Below, in pieces: positions 1-8,999 of a DNA stretch of 64,000 nucleotides. How positions within the stretch are numbered: position 1 is the first letter of the stretch; every line of letters starts with the position of its first letter. The DNA is taken from the NCBI RefSeq assembly GCF_011038885.2, contig NZ_CP064952.1, positions 310,001-374,000 of the forward strand. Reading direction: 5' to 3'. The stretch comes from Schaalia sp. ZJ405 (lineage in GTDB: Bacteria > Actinomycetota > Actinomycetes > Actinomycetales > Actinomycetaceae). Made by a program: the position numbers and the translations under genes. Below the pieces are notes generated by a model. The model saw only the letters and a program-made list of their open reading frames with translations, was not told the origin of the DNA and made no database searches.

Positions 1-927
1 TTCACGGGGGCTGGCTCTGCTCTCGCAGCCCTGTCGTTGGCCGGATTGGAAGTTGTTCTCTCCGGAGCAACGGCTGTGGGTATTCCCTACTGGGTATTCG
101 GAGCCTTCATGATCGGCGCAGTCTGCTCGATCGGCTCCGTCCTCGTCAGTGTTCTGTCTACCAAAGAACTCCCACCCACTCCCGAGCAGCGCGCGGAACT
201 TGAACGGAAGAAGAAAGAGGAAGGCTCCTTCGGATTCGTTCGCGACGTCTGGGTTGCCATCATCGAGATGCCGCGCGGCCTGAAGAAACTCTCGGTGGTG
301 TATCTCTTCCAGTGGTACGGAATGCAGATTTTCTGGCAATACCTGGGATTGGCAATGGCCGTCACGCTCTGGTCTGTCGACCTTGCCGACAAGAACTATG
401 CCAAGTCTGAGGCCTTCGCTCAGGCAACGGCATTCTCGGCCTCGCTCATGGCGGTCTACTACATCTCGTGCACGATCGCTGCGCTCTTCCTTGCTGCACT
501 GGCAAACAAGGTGGGGCCGCGCAATGTCCACATGGTCTGCCTGATCCTCGCAGGTGTCTGCTTCTACGCGCTGACGCACATCGACGCAACGGGCAAGCAC
601 TGGATTCTCTATATCCCGATGGTGGGTATTGGCATCGCCTGGGCCTCGATCATGGGTGTTCCCTACATCATGATTTCGCGGATGATTCGACGCGACCGCC
701 AAGGCGTGTACATGGGCGTCGTCAACATGATGATCGTCATCCCCCAGCTCATCCAGACGCTGACCTTCGGTTGGATCTTTGAGAACCTGCTTGGCGGATC
801 GCCAACGAACGCCCTGGTCTTCGCCGGTGTCTGCCTGGCAATCGCCGGCGTCCTCATTCAGTGGATCAACACGCGCAAAGACGCTGATCCACTTGTTCAG
901 GCGGAGCTTGCCGCAGCAGAAAAGTAA
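1..927 (+). CDS. MFS sugar permease, probable sucrose/oligosaccharide transporter (5' truncated)
   Basis: The reading frame is open from the first base of the window, so the N-terminal part of the protein lies outside; 308 residues are visible. They form a long charged cytoplasmic loop (about residues 55-85) followed by six hydrophobic helices, the C-terminal half of a 12-helix major facilitator. The segment containing GVYMGVVNMMIVIPQ resembles the plant/bacterial sucrose transporter (GPH/SLC45-like) signature. The gene ends 17 bases before the amylosucrase start, so the two are almost certainly co-transcribed; the permease would bring in the sucrose that the enzyme uses. Family assignment is firm, the sucrose substrate is inferred from the neighbour. 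Confidence 0.8.
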   Translation, partial: FTGAGSALAALSLAGLEVVLSGATAVGIPYWVFGAFMIGAVCSIGSVLVSVLSTKELPPTPEQRAELERKKKEEGSFGFVRDVWVAIIEMPRGLKKLSVVYLFQWYGMQIFWQYLGLAMAVTLWSVDLADKNYAKSEAFAQATAFSASLMAVYYISCTIAALFLAALANKVGPRNVHMVCLILAGVCFYALTHIDATGKHWILYIPMVGIGIAWASIMGVPYIMISRMIRRDRQGVYMGVVNMMIVIPQLIQTLTFGWIFENLLGGSPTNALVFAGVCLAIAGVLIQWINTRKDADPLVQAELAAAEK

Positions 928-944
928 GGCTCGGGGGAGGAATC

Positions 945-2936
945 ATGCCACTGCCCACGGATGTTCGCGATGCTGCGCGATCGGCGCTGGAGTCCCTGGA
1001 TCCAACGGCACGCGAGATTTTTCTCGCGCGCCTCGACGAATGGGGTCCAGACCTGCTCGACGGCCTCGTCACTCTCTATGGTGCGCAACGGGGAATCGAC
1101 ACGGCGAAACACCTTGTTGAAGCCGCGGCCGGTTCCTACGTTGAGCGCGATGACGATCTCAAAAGGCTCGACCTATCCCGGATGATTCATCCGAACTGGA
1201 TCCAATCTCCCGATCGCATCGGATACGCGGCCTACACTGAGCGCTTCGGTGGTGACCTGCGTGGCGTTGTCCGACGGATTCCCTATCTCCAAGAACTAGG
1301 AGTCACCTATCTCCACCTCATGCCCCTGCTCACGCCCAGACCCGGGGATTCTGACGGGGGTTATGCCGTTGCGGACTACCGCACGGTCCGCGAGGATCTT
1401 GGAACAATGGAGGACCTGCGCGTTCTCACGCGTGAACTCCGTGCAAAAGGGATGTCGCTGGTGATGGACCTCGTCCTCAACCACGTTGCCCGTGAGCACG
1501 AGTGGGCGCGGCGCGCGCGAGCCGGCGAGCAAAAGTACCGGGACTATTTCCTCATATTCCCCGATCGCACAGAACCGGACGAGTACGAAAAGACTCTTCC
1601 GGAGATCTTCCCCGATTTCGCCCCCGGAAACTTCACCTGGGACGAGGAAGCTCAGGGATGGGTGTGGACAACATTCAACTCCTTCCAATGGGATGTCAAC
1701 TGGGCGAACCCTGAAGTGCTCGTCGAATACGGGGACATCATCCTCAACTTGGCGAACCAAGGGGTTGAGGTCCTGCGCCTGGACGCGATTGCTTTTATGG
1801 GCAAACGCAAGGGGACGGACTGCCAAGGTCAACCCGAGGTTCACGCGATCACGGAGGTTCTTCATGCGCTTGTGCGCATCGCCTGCCCCGCGGTGATCCT
1901 CAAAGCAGAGGCGATCGTTGCGCCCGAGGAACTCATGCAGTACCTGGGGCGTGGTCGCTACACCGGCAAGGTCTCCGACCTCGCGTATCACAATTCCCTC
2001 ATGGTGCAGATCTGGTCGATGATGGCCACGAAGGACGTGCGTTTGACCGCTCATGCGCTCGGTTCCCTCCCGGTGGCTCCGGCGAGCTCAACGTGGATTT
2101 GCTACGCCCGGTGTCACGACGACATTGGCTGGGCAATCTCCGACCACGATGCCGGAGCGGTCGGCTTGTCCGGCTACTGGCACAGAGTCTTCCTCTCCGA
2201 CTGGTATTCGGGCCTCTACGAAGGGTCGAATGCGCGCGGCCTCGTGTTCCAATACAACCCGGTGACTAACGATCGCCGGATTTCAGGAACCGCGGCCTCG
2301 CTCATTGGCCTTGAGGTCGCGGCTGAGCGTGCGAAGGAAATGAAAGACAGCGTCAACCCCATTGACACGGTGCGTGCCAACCAGGACGTTGACCTGGCGA
2401 TCCAGGCGCTGTTCTGCGTCAACGCGATGATCTTCGGCTGGGGCGGCGTTCCCGTCATCTGGAGCGGCGACGAGCTTGGACAGTTCAACGATCCGCACTG
2501 GGCCGAGGAGGAAGGCCACGAGGCGGACAACCGGTGGGCGCATCGTCCTCGACTTGACGAGGACGCGGTCGCGCTTCGCCACGACCGTTCAACCATTCCC
2601 GGACGCGTTTTTGAGTCCATCGCTCACCTGGCAAAGGTCAGGGCATCGTTGCCGTATCTTGAAGCGTCGACGCGTACAGAAATCGGAGCGGTTGATGATC
2701 CCGGTGTCCTCGTCACGGTGCGTCATCATCCCTTGGGGACAATGGTCGGTCTATATAACGTCACCCCGACACACAGGAGTTGGCCCGGGTGGCGGCTTGG
2801 CCAGTACGGACTTGAGAACGCGGTTGATGCGCTGAGCGGACACTCGGTGCGGGTGGACAGCGATGGGACAATTGCCCTGGCTCCCTACCAACCCATGTGG
2901 TTAGTCAGAGGGGAGGACGGCGGAGCTGAGAACTAG
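945..2936 (+). CDS. Amylosucrase (GH13, sucrose glucosyltransferase)
   Basis: A 663-residue protein with the full layout of GH13 subfamily 4 amylosucrases: an alpha-helical N-terminal domain, a (beta/alpha)8 barrel and a C-terminal beta domain. Catalytic residues are visible: nucleophile D280 in LRLDAIAF, acid/base E322 in LKAEAIVAP, and the transition-state pair H391-D392 in CHDDIGW. These match the Neisseria polysaccharea enzyme closely. Amylosucrase transfers glucose from sucrose onto an alpha-glucan (glycogen) and releases fructose. No signal peptide is present, so it works in the cytoplasm on imported sucrose, which fits the permease just upstream. A strong ribosome binding site (GGGGGAGGA) lies 4 bases before the ATG. 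A sucrose hydrolase of the same subfamily is the main alternative. Confidence 0.88.
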   Translation: MPLPTDVRDAARSALESLDPTAREIFLARLDEWGPDLLDGLVTLYGAQRGIDTAKHLVEAAAGSYVERDDDLKRLDLSRMIHPNWIQSPDRIGYAAYTERFGGDLRGVVRRIPYLQELGVTYLHLMPLLTPRPGDSDGGYAVADYRTVREDLGTMEDLRVLTRELRAKGMSLVMDLVLNHVAREHEWARRARAGEQKYRDYFLIFPDRTEPDEYEKTLPEIFPDFAPGNFTWDEEAQGWVWTTFNSFQWDVNWANPEVLVEYGDIILNLANQGVEVLRLDAIAFMGKRKGTDCQGQPEVHAITEVLHALVRIACPAVILKAEAIVAPEELMQYLGRGRYTGKVSDLAYHNSLMVQIWSMMATKDVRLTAHALGSLPVAPASSTWICYARCHDDIGWAISDHDAGAVGLSGYWHRVFLSDWYSGLYEGSNARGLVFQYNPVTNDRRISGTAASLIGLEVAAERAKEMKDSVNPIDTVRANQDVDLAIQALFCVNAMIFGWGGVPVIWSGDELGQFNDPHWAEEEGHEADNRWAHRPRLDEDAVALRHDRSTIPGRVFESIAHLAKVRASLPYLEASTRTEIGAVDDPGVLVTVRHHPLGTMVGLYNVTPTHRSWPGWRLGQYGLENAVDALSGHSVRVDSDGTIALAPYQPMWLVRGEDGGAEN

Positions 2937-3137
2937 GGTCATTGCGTGCCGCTCTGTGACAGGGGGGTGACATGCGGTGGCTGGTCCATGCCGATACGGG
3001 TGGCGGACGATCAATGAACAACGGGGATGCGCTGTGCCATTCTGAGTGACAATAGAAGCGAGGCGGTGCCATCACCGTCTCCTTGATCGCAGCGGCCCGC
3101 AGAGGGCAGGATCGCACGACATGTCTTGGGAGGCACG

Positions 3138-3977
3138 GTGGAATCACGGCTTGACACATCCCTGAGCATCGACTGGGGAGCCGCCACGGATGCGGGTCCG
3201 GTGAGAACCGAAAACCAGGACTCGTGGCTGTCAGCACCTCCTTTCTTCGTTGTCGCCGATGGGATGGGTGGTCATGCCGGGGGAGCGCAGGCATCTGCGG
3301 TTGCCGTCCACACGCTCGGCTCTGTCATGACCTCCGCATTCCGTGGGGAACGCCGCCTAGATGTCACAGATCTTGACGCAGCTATTGAGGCTGCGGGTCA
3401 TGCAGTTGCTGAGCTTGCAGATCCTGACGATCCGTCGAATTCCCCTGGGACAACCGTGACCGGGGTGCTCGCGTTAAACACCAGTGAACACCCGTATTGG
3501 TTAACTTTTAATATCGGGGACTCACGGACCTACGTGGTCGGAGGAGGAGCAATTCGCCAGATCACCAAGGACCACACGGCGATCCAGGAAGCGAAGGACC
3601 TCATGGAGGCCACGCACACCCAGCTTGCTGTTCCCTCGGCACACGTTGTCACGCGCGCTCTCGGTGGTGGGCTCCCGGGGTCACCTCAAGCAGACTACGC
3701 AGTCGTTCCCATTGTTGACGGTGATGTTGCGATTCTCTGCACCGATGGGGTGCACGGTGTGTTGTCTGATGACGACCTCCATCGCGCAGCAACATCGGGA
3801 GACTCTCCTGCCGACATCGCGCACTTCCTCGTTCAGGCAGCCCTGGGAGCGGGAACCCGAGATAACGCAAGCGCGCTAGTTGTGCGCGCCACGACGCAGC
3901 AACACGTGGGAAATTCCCGACCTATCACCGAACGCCTCGTCCAGGCCGTGCGTCCTCGCGTCACCGGCCGAGAGTAA
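3138..3977 (+). CDS. PP2C-family serine/threonine protein phosphatase
   Basis: A 279-residue soluble PP2C (PPM) catalytic domain with little else. The metal-binding aspartates are in place: D41 in ADGMGGHAGG, D203 in LCTDGV and D242 in DNAS; the phosphate-binding arginine sits in VRTENQDS (R23). The start chosen is GTG at 3138 because GGGAGG lies 5 bases before it; a TTG four codons upstream would have no such site. The family removes phosphate from Ser/Thr residues, usually opposing a PASTA-type kinase. No kinase gene is in the window and there is no transmembrane helix, so its partner must be elsewhere. The next gene is 238 bases away; the gap holds a short CCACC/GGTGG hairpin (3985-4001) but no U-run. 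Confidence 0.88.
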   Translation: MESRLDTSLSIDWGAATDAGPVRTENQDSWLSAPPFFVVADGMGGHAGGAQASAVAVHTLGSVMTSAFRGERRLDVTDLDAAIEAAGHAVAELADPDDPSNSPGTTVTGVLALNTSEHPYWLTFNIGDSRTYVVGGGAIRQITKDHTAIQEAKDLMEATHTQLAVPSAHVVTRALGGGLPGSPQADYAVVPIVDGDVAILCTDGVHGVLSDDDLHRAATSGDSPADIAHFLVQAALGAGTRDNASALVVRATTQQHVGNSRPITERLVQAVRPRVTGRE

Positions 3978-4215
3978 GGAAACACCACCAATCGAGGTGG
4001 GGGCTGTGTCGATCAGACGCGCCGTGATCACCGCCCCCTGAAGAACAGCTGAGGCGAAGGCCGTGAGGGCCCACAGGGCCCCGATCATGACCCTCCCGGG
4101 CAACAGATGTTGCGCAGTGGTCGTTTTGAGGGCCCTAAGTCCCGAATTTGGTACGATTCTCCTGAAGCGACCCAACGATGGGTCTACGCAGCGACAACGG
4201 AAGTTGAGGACCTCA

Positions 4216-6930
4216 ATGGTCAAGTACGTTTACGATTTTTCCGAGGGCGACAAGTCCATGAAGGACTTGCTTGGAGGCAAGGGTGCCAACCTGGCAGAAA
4301 TGACGAAGCTGGGGCTTCCAGTTCCCCCCGGATTCACCATCACCACGCAAGCCTGCCGTGCCTACCTGAAGGACTCCGTTGTTCCTGAGTCGCTGGAAAC
4401 GGAAGTGACCACCGCTCTGCGTCGCGTCGAGGACCTCATGGGTCGTCGCCTCGGTGATCCCCAGAACCCTCTCCTCGTGTCTGTTCGTTCCGGTGCGAAG
4501 TTCTCGATGCCCGGCATGATGGAAACGGTCCTCAACATCGGCCTGAATGACGAGTCGGTCAAGGGTCTGGCTGAGAAGTCGGGCAACGAGCGATTCGCAT
4601 GGGACTCCTACCGTCGCCTCATCCAGATGTTCGGCAAGACGGTGCTCGACATCGACGGCGACCTCTTCGCCGACGCTCTCGATGACCTCAAGAAGGAACG
4701 AGGCGTCACGGGAGACACCGAGCTCAACGCCGATGACCTGCGTGGTCTGGTGGAGACCTTCAAGAAAATTGTTGCCAAGACCAAGGGAATGGACTTCCCG
4801 CAGGATCCTCGCACCCAGATGGACATGGCGATTGAAGCCGTGTTCCGCTCGTGGAACACCGATCGCGCACGCATCTACCGTCGCCGTGAGCGTATTCCGC
4901 ATGACCTGGGCACCGCCGTCAACATCTGCACGATGGTCTTCGGCAACATGGGTGAGGGTTCTGGCACGGGTGTCTGCTTCACGCGCGACCCCTCCTCGGG
5001 TCACTCCGGCGTGTATGGCGACTACCTGGAAAACGCTCAGGGCGAGGACGTCGTTGCCGGTATCCGCAACACCCTGGCACTGGCCGATCTTGAGCGCATC
5101 GATGAGAAGTCGTACAACGAATTGCGCGCGATCATGCGCAAGCTGGAGACCCACTACCGCGACATGTGTGACATTGAGTTCACCATTGAACAGGGCAAAC
5201 TGTGGATGCTCCAGACCCGCGTTGGCAAGCGCACCGCCGCCGCCGCGTTCCGTATCGCGACGCAGCTCGTTGAGGAGAAACTCATCACCCGCAACGAAGC
5301 CCTTGATCGCGTGACGGGTGAACAGCTGACCCAGCTGATGTTCCCGCAATTCGACGCCGAAGCTGACAAAGAACTCGTTGCCAAGGGTATGGCCGCCTCT
5401 CCGGGTGCCGCCGTCGGTAAGATCGCTTTCGACAACGCTCAGGCTGAGGCCGCCGCTGCCGCCGGTGTCAAATGCATCCTCGTGCGCCGCGAAACGAATC
5501 CGGATGACCTCCCGGGCATGGTTGCTGCCGAGGGCGTGCTCACGGCTCGTGGCGGTAAGACATCGCACGCTGCCGTTGTTGCTCGTGGAATGGGCAAGAC
5601 CTGCGTGTGTGGTGCGGAGTCCCTCGACATCAACGCCGATGCTGGCACCGTGAAGATCGGGGACCGTGTTCTGACAGCGGACGATGTCATCGCGATTGAT
5701 GGCCAGACCGGTGAAATTTTCATCGGTGACGTGCCGGTTGTGGATTCCCCGGTGACAACCTATCTTGCGCACGGCCTCGCCGCTGGCCTCGAAGCTGCTG
5801 GTGACAACGAAGGCACTCGTGAACTCGTTGAGTCCGTTGATCGCCTGCTCACCCACGCCGATAAGGTTCGCCGTCTGCGGGTCCGCGCGAATGCGGATAC
5901 GCCGGAGGATTCTCGCCGTTCCATTGAGTTCGGTGCCGAAGGCATTGGCCTGTGCCGCACCGAGCACATGTTCCTCGGCGCACGTCGTCCGCTGGTTGAG
6001 CGCGCCATTCTCTCCGAAGCGGGTTCGCAGGAACGTCGGGATGCCTTCGATGAGCTTGAGAAACTGCAAAAGCAGGACTTCTTGCAGATGCTTGAGGTCA
6101 TGGATGGAAAGTCGATGACGGTTCGCCTCATTGACCCGCCGCTGCACGAATTTATGCCGGCTCTAGGTGACCTGGAAGTCAAGGTCGCTGTTGACCGGGT
6201 TGCGGGGACGGTTGATCCTGACGATGAGAAGATGCTCGTCGCGGTTCGTCGCTTCCATGAGCAAAACCCGATGCTCGGCTTGCGCGGTGTTCGCCTTGGC
6301 ATCTACCTCCCCGGTCTTTTTGGGCTACAGATGCGCGCTCTGTGTGAGGCCGCTGCTGAACTTGTGTCCCGCGGTCTTGATCCTCGTCCGGAGATCATGG
6401 TTCCGCTGGTTGGCTCGGTCCGTGAGCTTCAGCTGATCCGCGAGGAAGGCGAAAGCATCATCGCTCAGGTGTCCGCTGATCGAGGCGTTGACCTGTCGAA
6501 GATCACGATCGGCGCAATGATCGAGCTTCCGCGTGCGGCAATGACCGCCGAAGACTTGGCGGAGGAAGCCGACTTCTTCAGTTTCGGCACGAATGACCTC
6601 ACCCAGACGGTGTGGGGCTTCTCCCGTGACGATGTTGAGGGCGTGTTCTTCGCCGACTACATCGAGGCTGGAATTTTCGGCGTGTCTCCCTTTGAGTCCA
6701 TTGACGTTCACGGTGTGGGCACCGTGGTTTCTGAGGGCGTGCGTCGCGCACGTTCAACGAAACCGAATATCAAGCTCGGTGTCTGTGGCGAACACGGTGG
6801 CGATCCCGCATCGATCCACTTCTTCCACGAGGTCGGCATCGACTACGTGTCCTGCTCTCCGTTCCGTGTTCCTGTGGCTCGTCTTGAGGCTGGCCGCGCT
6901 GCGGTCGGTGGTGGCTCCACCACGGCGTGA
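4216..6930 (+). CDS. ppdK: Pyruvate, phosphate dikinase
   Basis: A 904-residue protein covering the whole enzyme: N-terminal ATP-grasp nucleotide-binding domain (GGKGANLAEM near the start), central swivelling phosphohistidine domain with H451 in GGKTSHAAVV, and C-terminal PEP/pyruvate TIM barrel with the catalytic cysteine (about C857) in GVCGEHGGDP. It interconverts ATP, phosphate and pyruvate with AMP, diphosphate and PEP. The start is the ATG at 4216 with GAGGA 5 bases upstream; the longer in-frame extension upstream shows no similarity to the family and has no ribosome site. A TACGAT hexamer at 4152-4157 could be the -10 element. It is a single-gene unit closed by the terminator at 6956. 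Confidence 0.95.
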   Translation: MVKYVYDFSEGDKSMKDLLGGKGANLAEMTKLGLPVPPGFTITTQACRAYLKDSVVPESLETEVTTALRRVEDLMGRRLGDPQNPLLVSVRSGAKFSMPGMMETVLNIGLNDESVKGLAEKSGNERFAWDSYRRLIQMFGKTVLDIDGDLFADALDDLKKERGVTGDTELNADDLRGLVETFKKIVAKTKGMDFPQDPRTQMDMAIEAVFRSWNTDRARIYRRRERIPHDLGTAVNICTMVFGNMGEGSGTGVCFTRDPSSGHSGVYGDYLENAQGEDVVAGIRNTLALADLERIDEKSYNELRAIMRKLETHYRDMCDIEFTIEQGKLWMLQTRVGKRTAAAAFRIATQLVEEKLITRNEALDRVTGEQLTQLMFPQFDAEADKELVAKGMAASPGAAVGKIAFDNAQAEAAAAAGVKCILVRRETNPDDLPGMVAAEGVLTARGGKTSHAAVVARGMGKTCVCGAESLDINADAGTVKIGDRVLTADDVIAIDGQTGEIFIGDVPVVDSPVTTYLAHGLAAGLEAAGDNEGTRELVESVDRLLTHADKVRRLRVRANADTPEDSRRSIEFGAEGIGLCRTEHMFLGARRPLVERAILSEAGSQERRDAFDELEKLQKQDFLQMLEVMDGKSMTVRLIDPPLHEFMPALGDLEVKVAVDRVAGTVDPDDEKMLVAVRRFHEQNPMLGLRGVRLGIYLPGLFGLQMRALCEAAAELVSRGLDPRPEIMVPLVGSVRELQLIREEGESIIAQVSADRGVDLSKITIGAMIELPRAAMTAEDLAEEADFFSFGTNDLTQTVWGFSRDDVEGVFFADYIEAGIFGVSPFESIDVHGVGTVVSEGVRRARSTKPNIKLGVCGEHGGDPASIHFFHEVGIDYVSCSPFRVPVARLEAGRAAVGGGSTTA

Positions 6931-6955
6931 CGTTGAGTCGCTGACCCTGTAGAGG

Positions 6956-6999
6956 CCGGGTCCGCACTGTCCGAAAGGACGGTGCGGACCCGGTTTGCC
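6956..6999 (+). terminator. Rho-independent terminator of ppdK
   Basis: A 17-base-pair hairpin (6956-6972 with 6977-6993), complete except for one G-U pair, is closed by a GAAA tetraloop and followed by a T-rich tail (TTTGCCTTT). It begins 25 bases after the ppdK stop. Confidence 0.9.
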
Positions 7000-7010
7000 T
7001 TTGAGCGGGT

Positions 7011-7019
7011 GGGGGGGGG
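7011..7019 (+). repeat. G9 homopolymer tract upstream of the iron permease
   Basis: Nine consecutive G residues, between the ppdK terminator and the iron locus, 258 bases before the FTR1 start. Two other G9 tracts occur in the window (30697 and 50664), also upstream of exported/envelope protein genes. Confidence 0.85.
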
Positions 7020-7111
7020 TGGGACACCGGTATTCGCTGTGATATCAGAGATGAAGATCATGGCAGACATGAGGAGGTCGCAGTAATGTGATGAGTCTGA
7101 CGCAAAATTAA

Positions 7112-7130
7112 TTAGGTTATACTTATATTG
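7112..7130 (+). promoter_or_regulatory. Predicted DtxR/IdeR iron box upstream of the FTR1/P19 locus
   Basis: The 19 bases match the DtxR/IdeR consensus TTAGGTTAGCCTAACCTAA at 12 positions; the left half (TTAGGTTA) is perfect and the right half weak. It sits in an AT-rich stretch about 150 bases before the FTR1 start, where a promoter is expected. Iron-loaded DtxR-type repressors bind such sites and shut off iron import. This is a motif match, not proof of binding. Confidence 0.5.
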
Positions 7131-7277
7131 CTTCTTTACGCCTTAGCAAAATGTCGCTAGGCTTCATGAGTAAGGTTTTCATCGCGCTCAGCGAGTGCAC
7201 GGATGCCAATGACAATTGACGTCCCTCCTCGCCGGGCATCCCGCGTATCCCTGCGGTGATATAGGAGGCAAATTAGC

Positions 7278-8996
7278 GTGCACCCTCGTCGACGCTCGGC
7301 ACCCACGCAGACGCTCGCTCGGTCGGCTCACCAGTCGTCGGTTCTGTGGTTCTCATCTGTCCTCCTCATCGGGGCTGTTCTTTGTGCGATCTTTTCGTGG
7401 ACAACACCTGCCATCGCACAACCTGTGGACGCACGCTCAGCTGCGATCAATGCCCAGGTGAGCGCTGCGAACGAAAAACAGACGTGGACAGCTGTCGCCG
7501 AAGAGATGGGGCAGATGCTCGATCGGGCGGAAAAGACCTATCTTGACGGAGATGTTCAAGGCGGCAAGGACGGCGTGAATGAAGCGTATTACCGTCGCTA
7601 TGAAGTTCTTGGCTTTGAGAAGCAGGTGATGGCGCGGATTTCCGGTGATCGAGTGTCCAGCGTCGAGATGGAATTCGCCCTCGTGAAGAAAGCAATGAAC
7701 GAGGGCGACGACCAGGGGGTCAAGCAGCACACGCAGACTCTGAAGACCTATCTGAGCGAAGACGCCGCAGTTCTCGACGGAACCAGCGGATCGGGTGGCG
7801 GCGCGGGGAACGCGAACGACTACAGCCCGGGAGCCTGGGGCGAGGTTGCCAAAGACATGGCAGGCATCCTCGATCGGGCGGAAAAGACCTACCTTGACGG
7901 AGATGTTCAAGGCGGCAAGGACGGCGTGAATGAAGCGTATTACCGTCGCTATGAAGTTCTTGGCTTTGAGAAGCAGGTGATGGCGCGGATTTCCGGTGAT
8001 CGAGTATCCAGCGTCGAAATGGAATTCGCCCTCGTCAAGAAAGCAATGAACGAGGGCGACGACCAGGCAGTGGCCGAGCACGTTGCCACTCTGAAAAACT
8101 TTCTTCGCGAAGACGCGAATTCTCTTGATGGCTACACCGGTGCTCAGACCGCAATGACGAGCCCTTGGCTCACGGGATTCCTGCCGTCACTTGCGGTGAT
8201 TCTCCGCGAAGGAATGGAAGCGATCCTCGTTGTTGCCGCTGTGTTGGCGTATCTGACGAAAGCGGGGCATCGCGACAAGACGCGCTTTGTGTGGCTCGGT
8301 GTTGGGCTGGCACTTGTGGCTTCCGTGGCGCTTGCCGTCCTCTTTACCCTGGTCAAAGCTGCGGCCGGAGCCAACCAGGAACTCCTCGAAGGGGTAACCG
8401 CACTATTCGCCGTCGCCATGCTCATCTGGGTGTCCAACTGGATGATCAACAAGTCCTCCGGACAAGCCTGGGACCGGTATATCAAAGACACAACGGACCG
8501 GTCACTGACCAACGGATCCCTTTTTGGCCTCGTCTTCATCGTGTTCCTCGCGGTGCTGCGTGAAGGAGCAGAGACAATCCTCTTCTACGTCCCGGTCTTC
8601 TCAAACGCCGGCGACGCTGTGGGCTACGTCTGGATGGGCCTGGGCGTCGGGGCTCTTGCTCTGATCGTTGTCTTCCTCCTCATCCAATTCGCAGCGATAC
8701 GCATCCCGCTGCGTCCATTCTTTACAGTGACGTCGATCCTCCTGGCGATCATGGCGTTCACATTCACGGGAGCCGGAATCAAGGAACTCCAGGAAGCCGA
8801 TGTGGTTTCACTGACCTACCTTGAAGGCTTCCCCACCATTGACCTCTTGGGGATCTATCCCCGAGTGGAGAACCTTGCTGCACAGGCACTGGTTCTCATG
8901 ATCATCGTTGGGCTCTATGCCTGGGGTGCTGTGCGCAATCGACGCGCCCTAACGACGGTCACCAACAATGCAACCAACCCTCAACATGGAGAATGA
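7278..8996 (+). CDS. FTR1-family iron permease with duplicated extracytoplasmic domain
   Basis: A 572-residue protein: N-terminal signal/anchor helix (about residues 22-48), two copies of an alpha-helical domain (about residues 70-160 and 187-280), then a seven-helix FTR1 permease. The two REXXE iron-translocation motifs are REGME (310-314) and REGAE (428-432). GTG at 7278 is preceded by AGGAGG with 9-base spacing. The family moves iron across the membrane, usually with an oxidase or a P19-type protein outside the cell; P19 follows directly, 3 bases after the stop. Order FTR1, P19, DUF2318, two FtsX permeases, ATPase matches Campylobacter jejuni cj1658-cj1663. The doubled domain is unusual because its cores are nearly identical in DNA. 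Resembles EfeU but lacks EfeO/EfeB partners here. Confidence 0.9.
   Translation: MHPRRRSAPTQTLARSAHQSSVLWFSSVLLIGAVLCAIFSWTTPAIAQPVDARSAAINAQVSAANEKQTWTAVAEEMGQMLDRAEKTYLDGDVQGGKDGVNEAYYRRYEVLGFEKQVMARISGDRVSSVEMEFALVKKAMNEGDDQGVKQHTQTLKTYLSEDAAVLDGTSGSGGGAGNANDYSPGAWGEVAKDMAGILDRAEKTYLDGDVQGGKDGVNEAYYRRYEVLGFEKQVMARISGDRVSSVEMEFALVKKAMNEGDDQAVAEHVATLKNFLREDANSLDGYTGAQTAMTSPWLTGFLPSLAVILREGMEAILVVAAVLAYLTKAGHRDKTRFVWLGVGLALVASVALAVLFTLVKAAAGANQELLEGVTALFAVAMLIWVSNWMINKSSGQAWDRYIKDTTDRSLTNGSLFGLVFIVFLAVLREGAETILFYVPVFSNAGDAVGYVWMGLGVGALALIVVFLLIQFAAIRIPLRPFFTVTSILLAIMAFTFTGAGIKELQEADVVSLTYLEGFPTIDLLGIYPRVENLAAQALVLMIIVGLYAWGAVRNRRALTTVTNNATNPQHGE
7518..8067 (+). repeat. Near-identical 199-bp direct duplication inside the FTR1 gene
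   Basis: Bases 7518-7716 and 7869-8067 are 199-bp copies that differ at only about four positions, all silent, in the same reading frame at a 351-bp (117-codon) period. The sequence on either side of the copies, although encoding the same domain type, has diverged clearly. This pattern points to recent gene conversion of the core rather than a simple recent duplication of the whole domain. Confidence 0.9.
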
Positions 8997-8999
8997 TTG

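Noticed and set aside
3876..4223. Minus-strand frame with a hydrophobic stretch between the PP2C and ppdK genes
   Set aside because: About a third overlaps the PP2C gene and it runs into the ppdK leader; hydrophobicity is limited to one segment and no start signal is seen.
4213..6147. 644-residue open frame on the minus strand inside ppdK
   Set aside because: It is the antisense shadow of a highly biased GC-rich gene; the composition is low in normal protein features and the sense strand is a complete, conserved enzyme.
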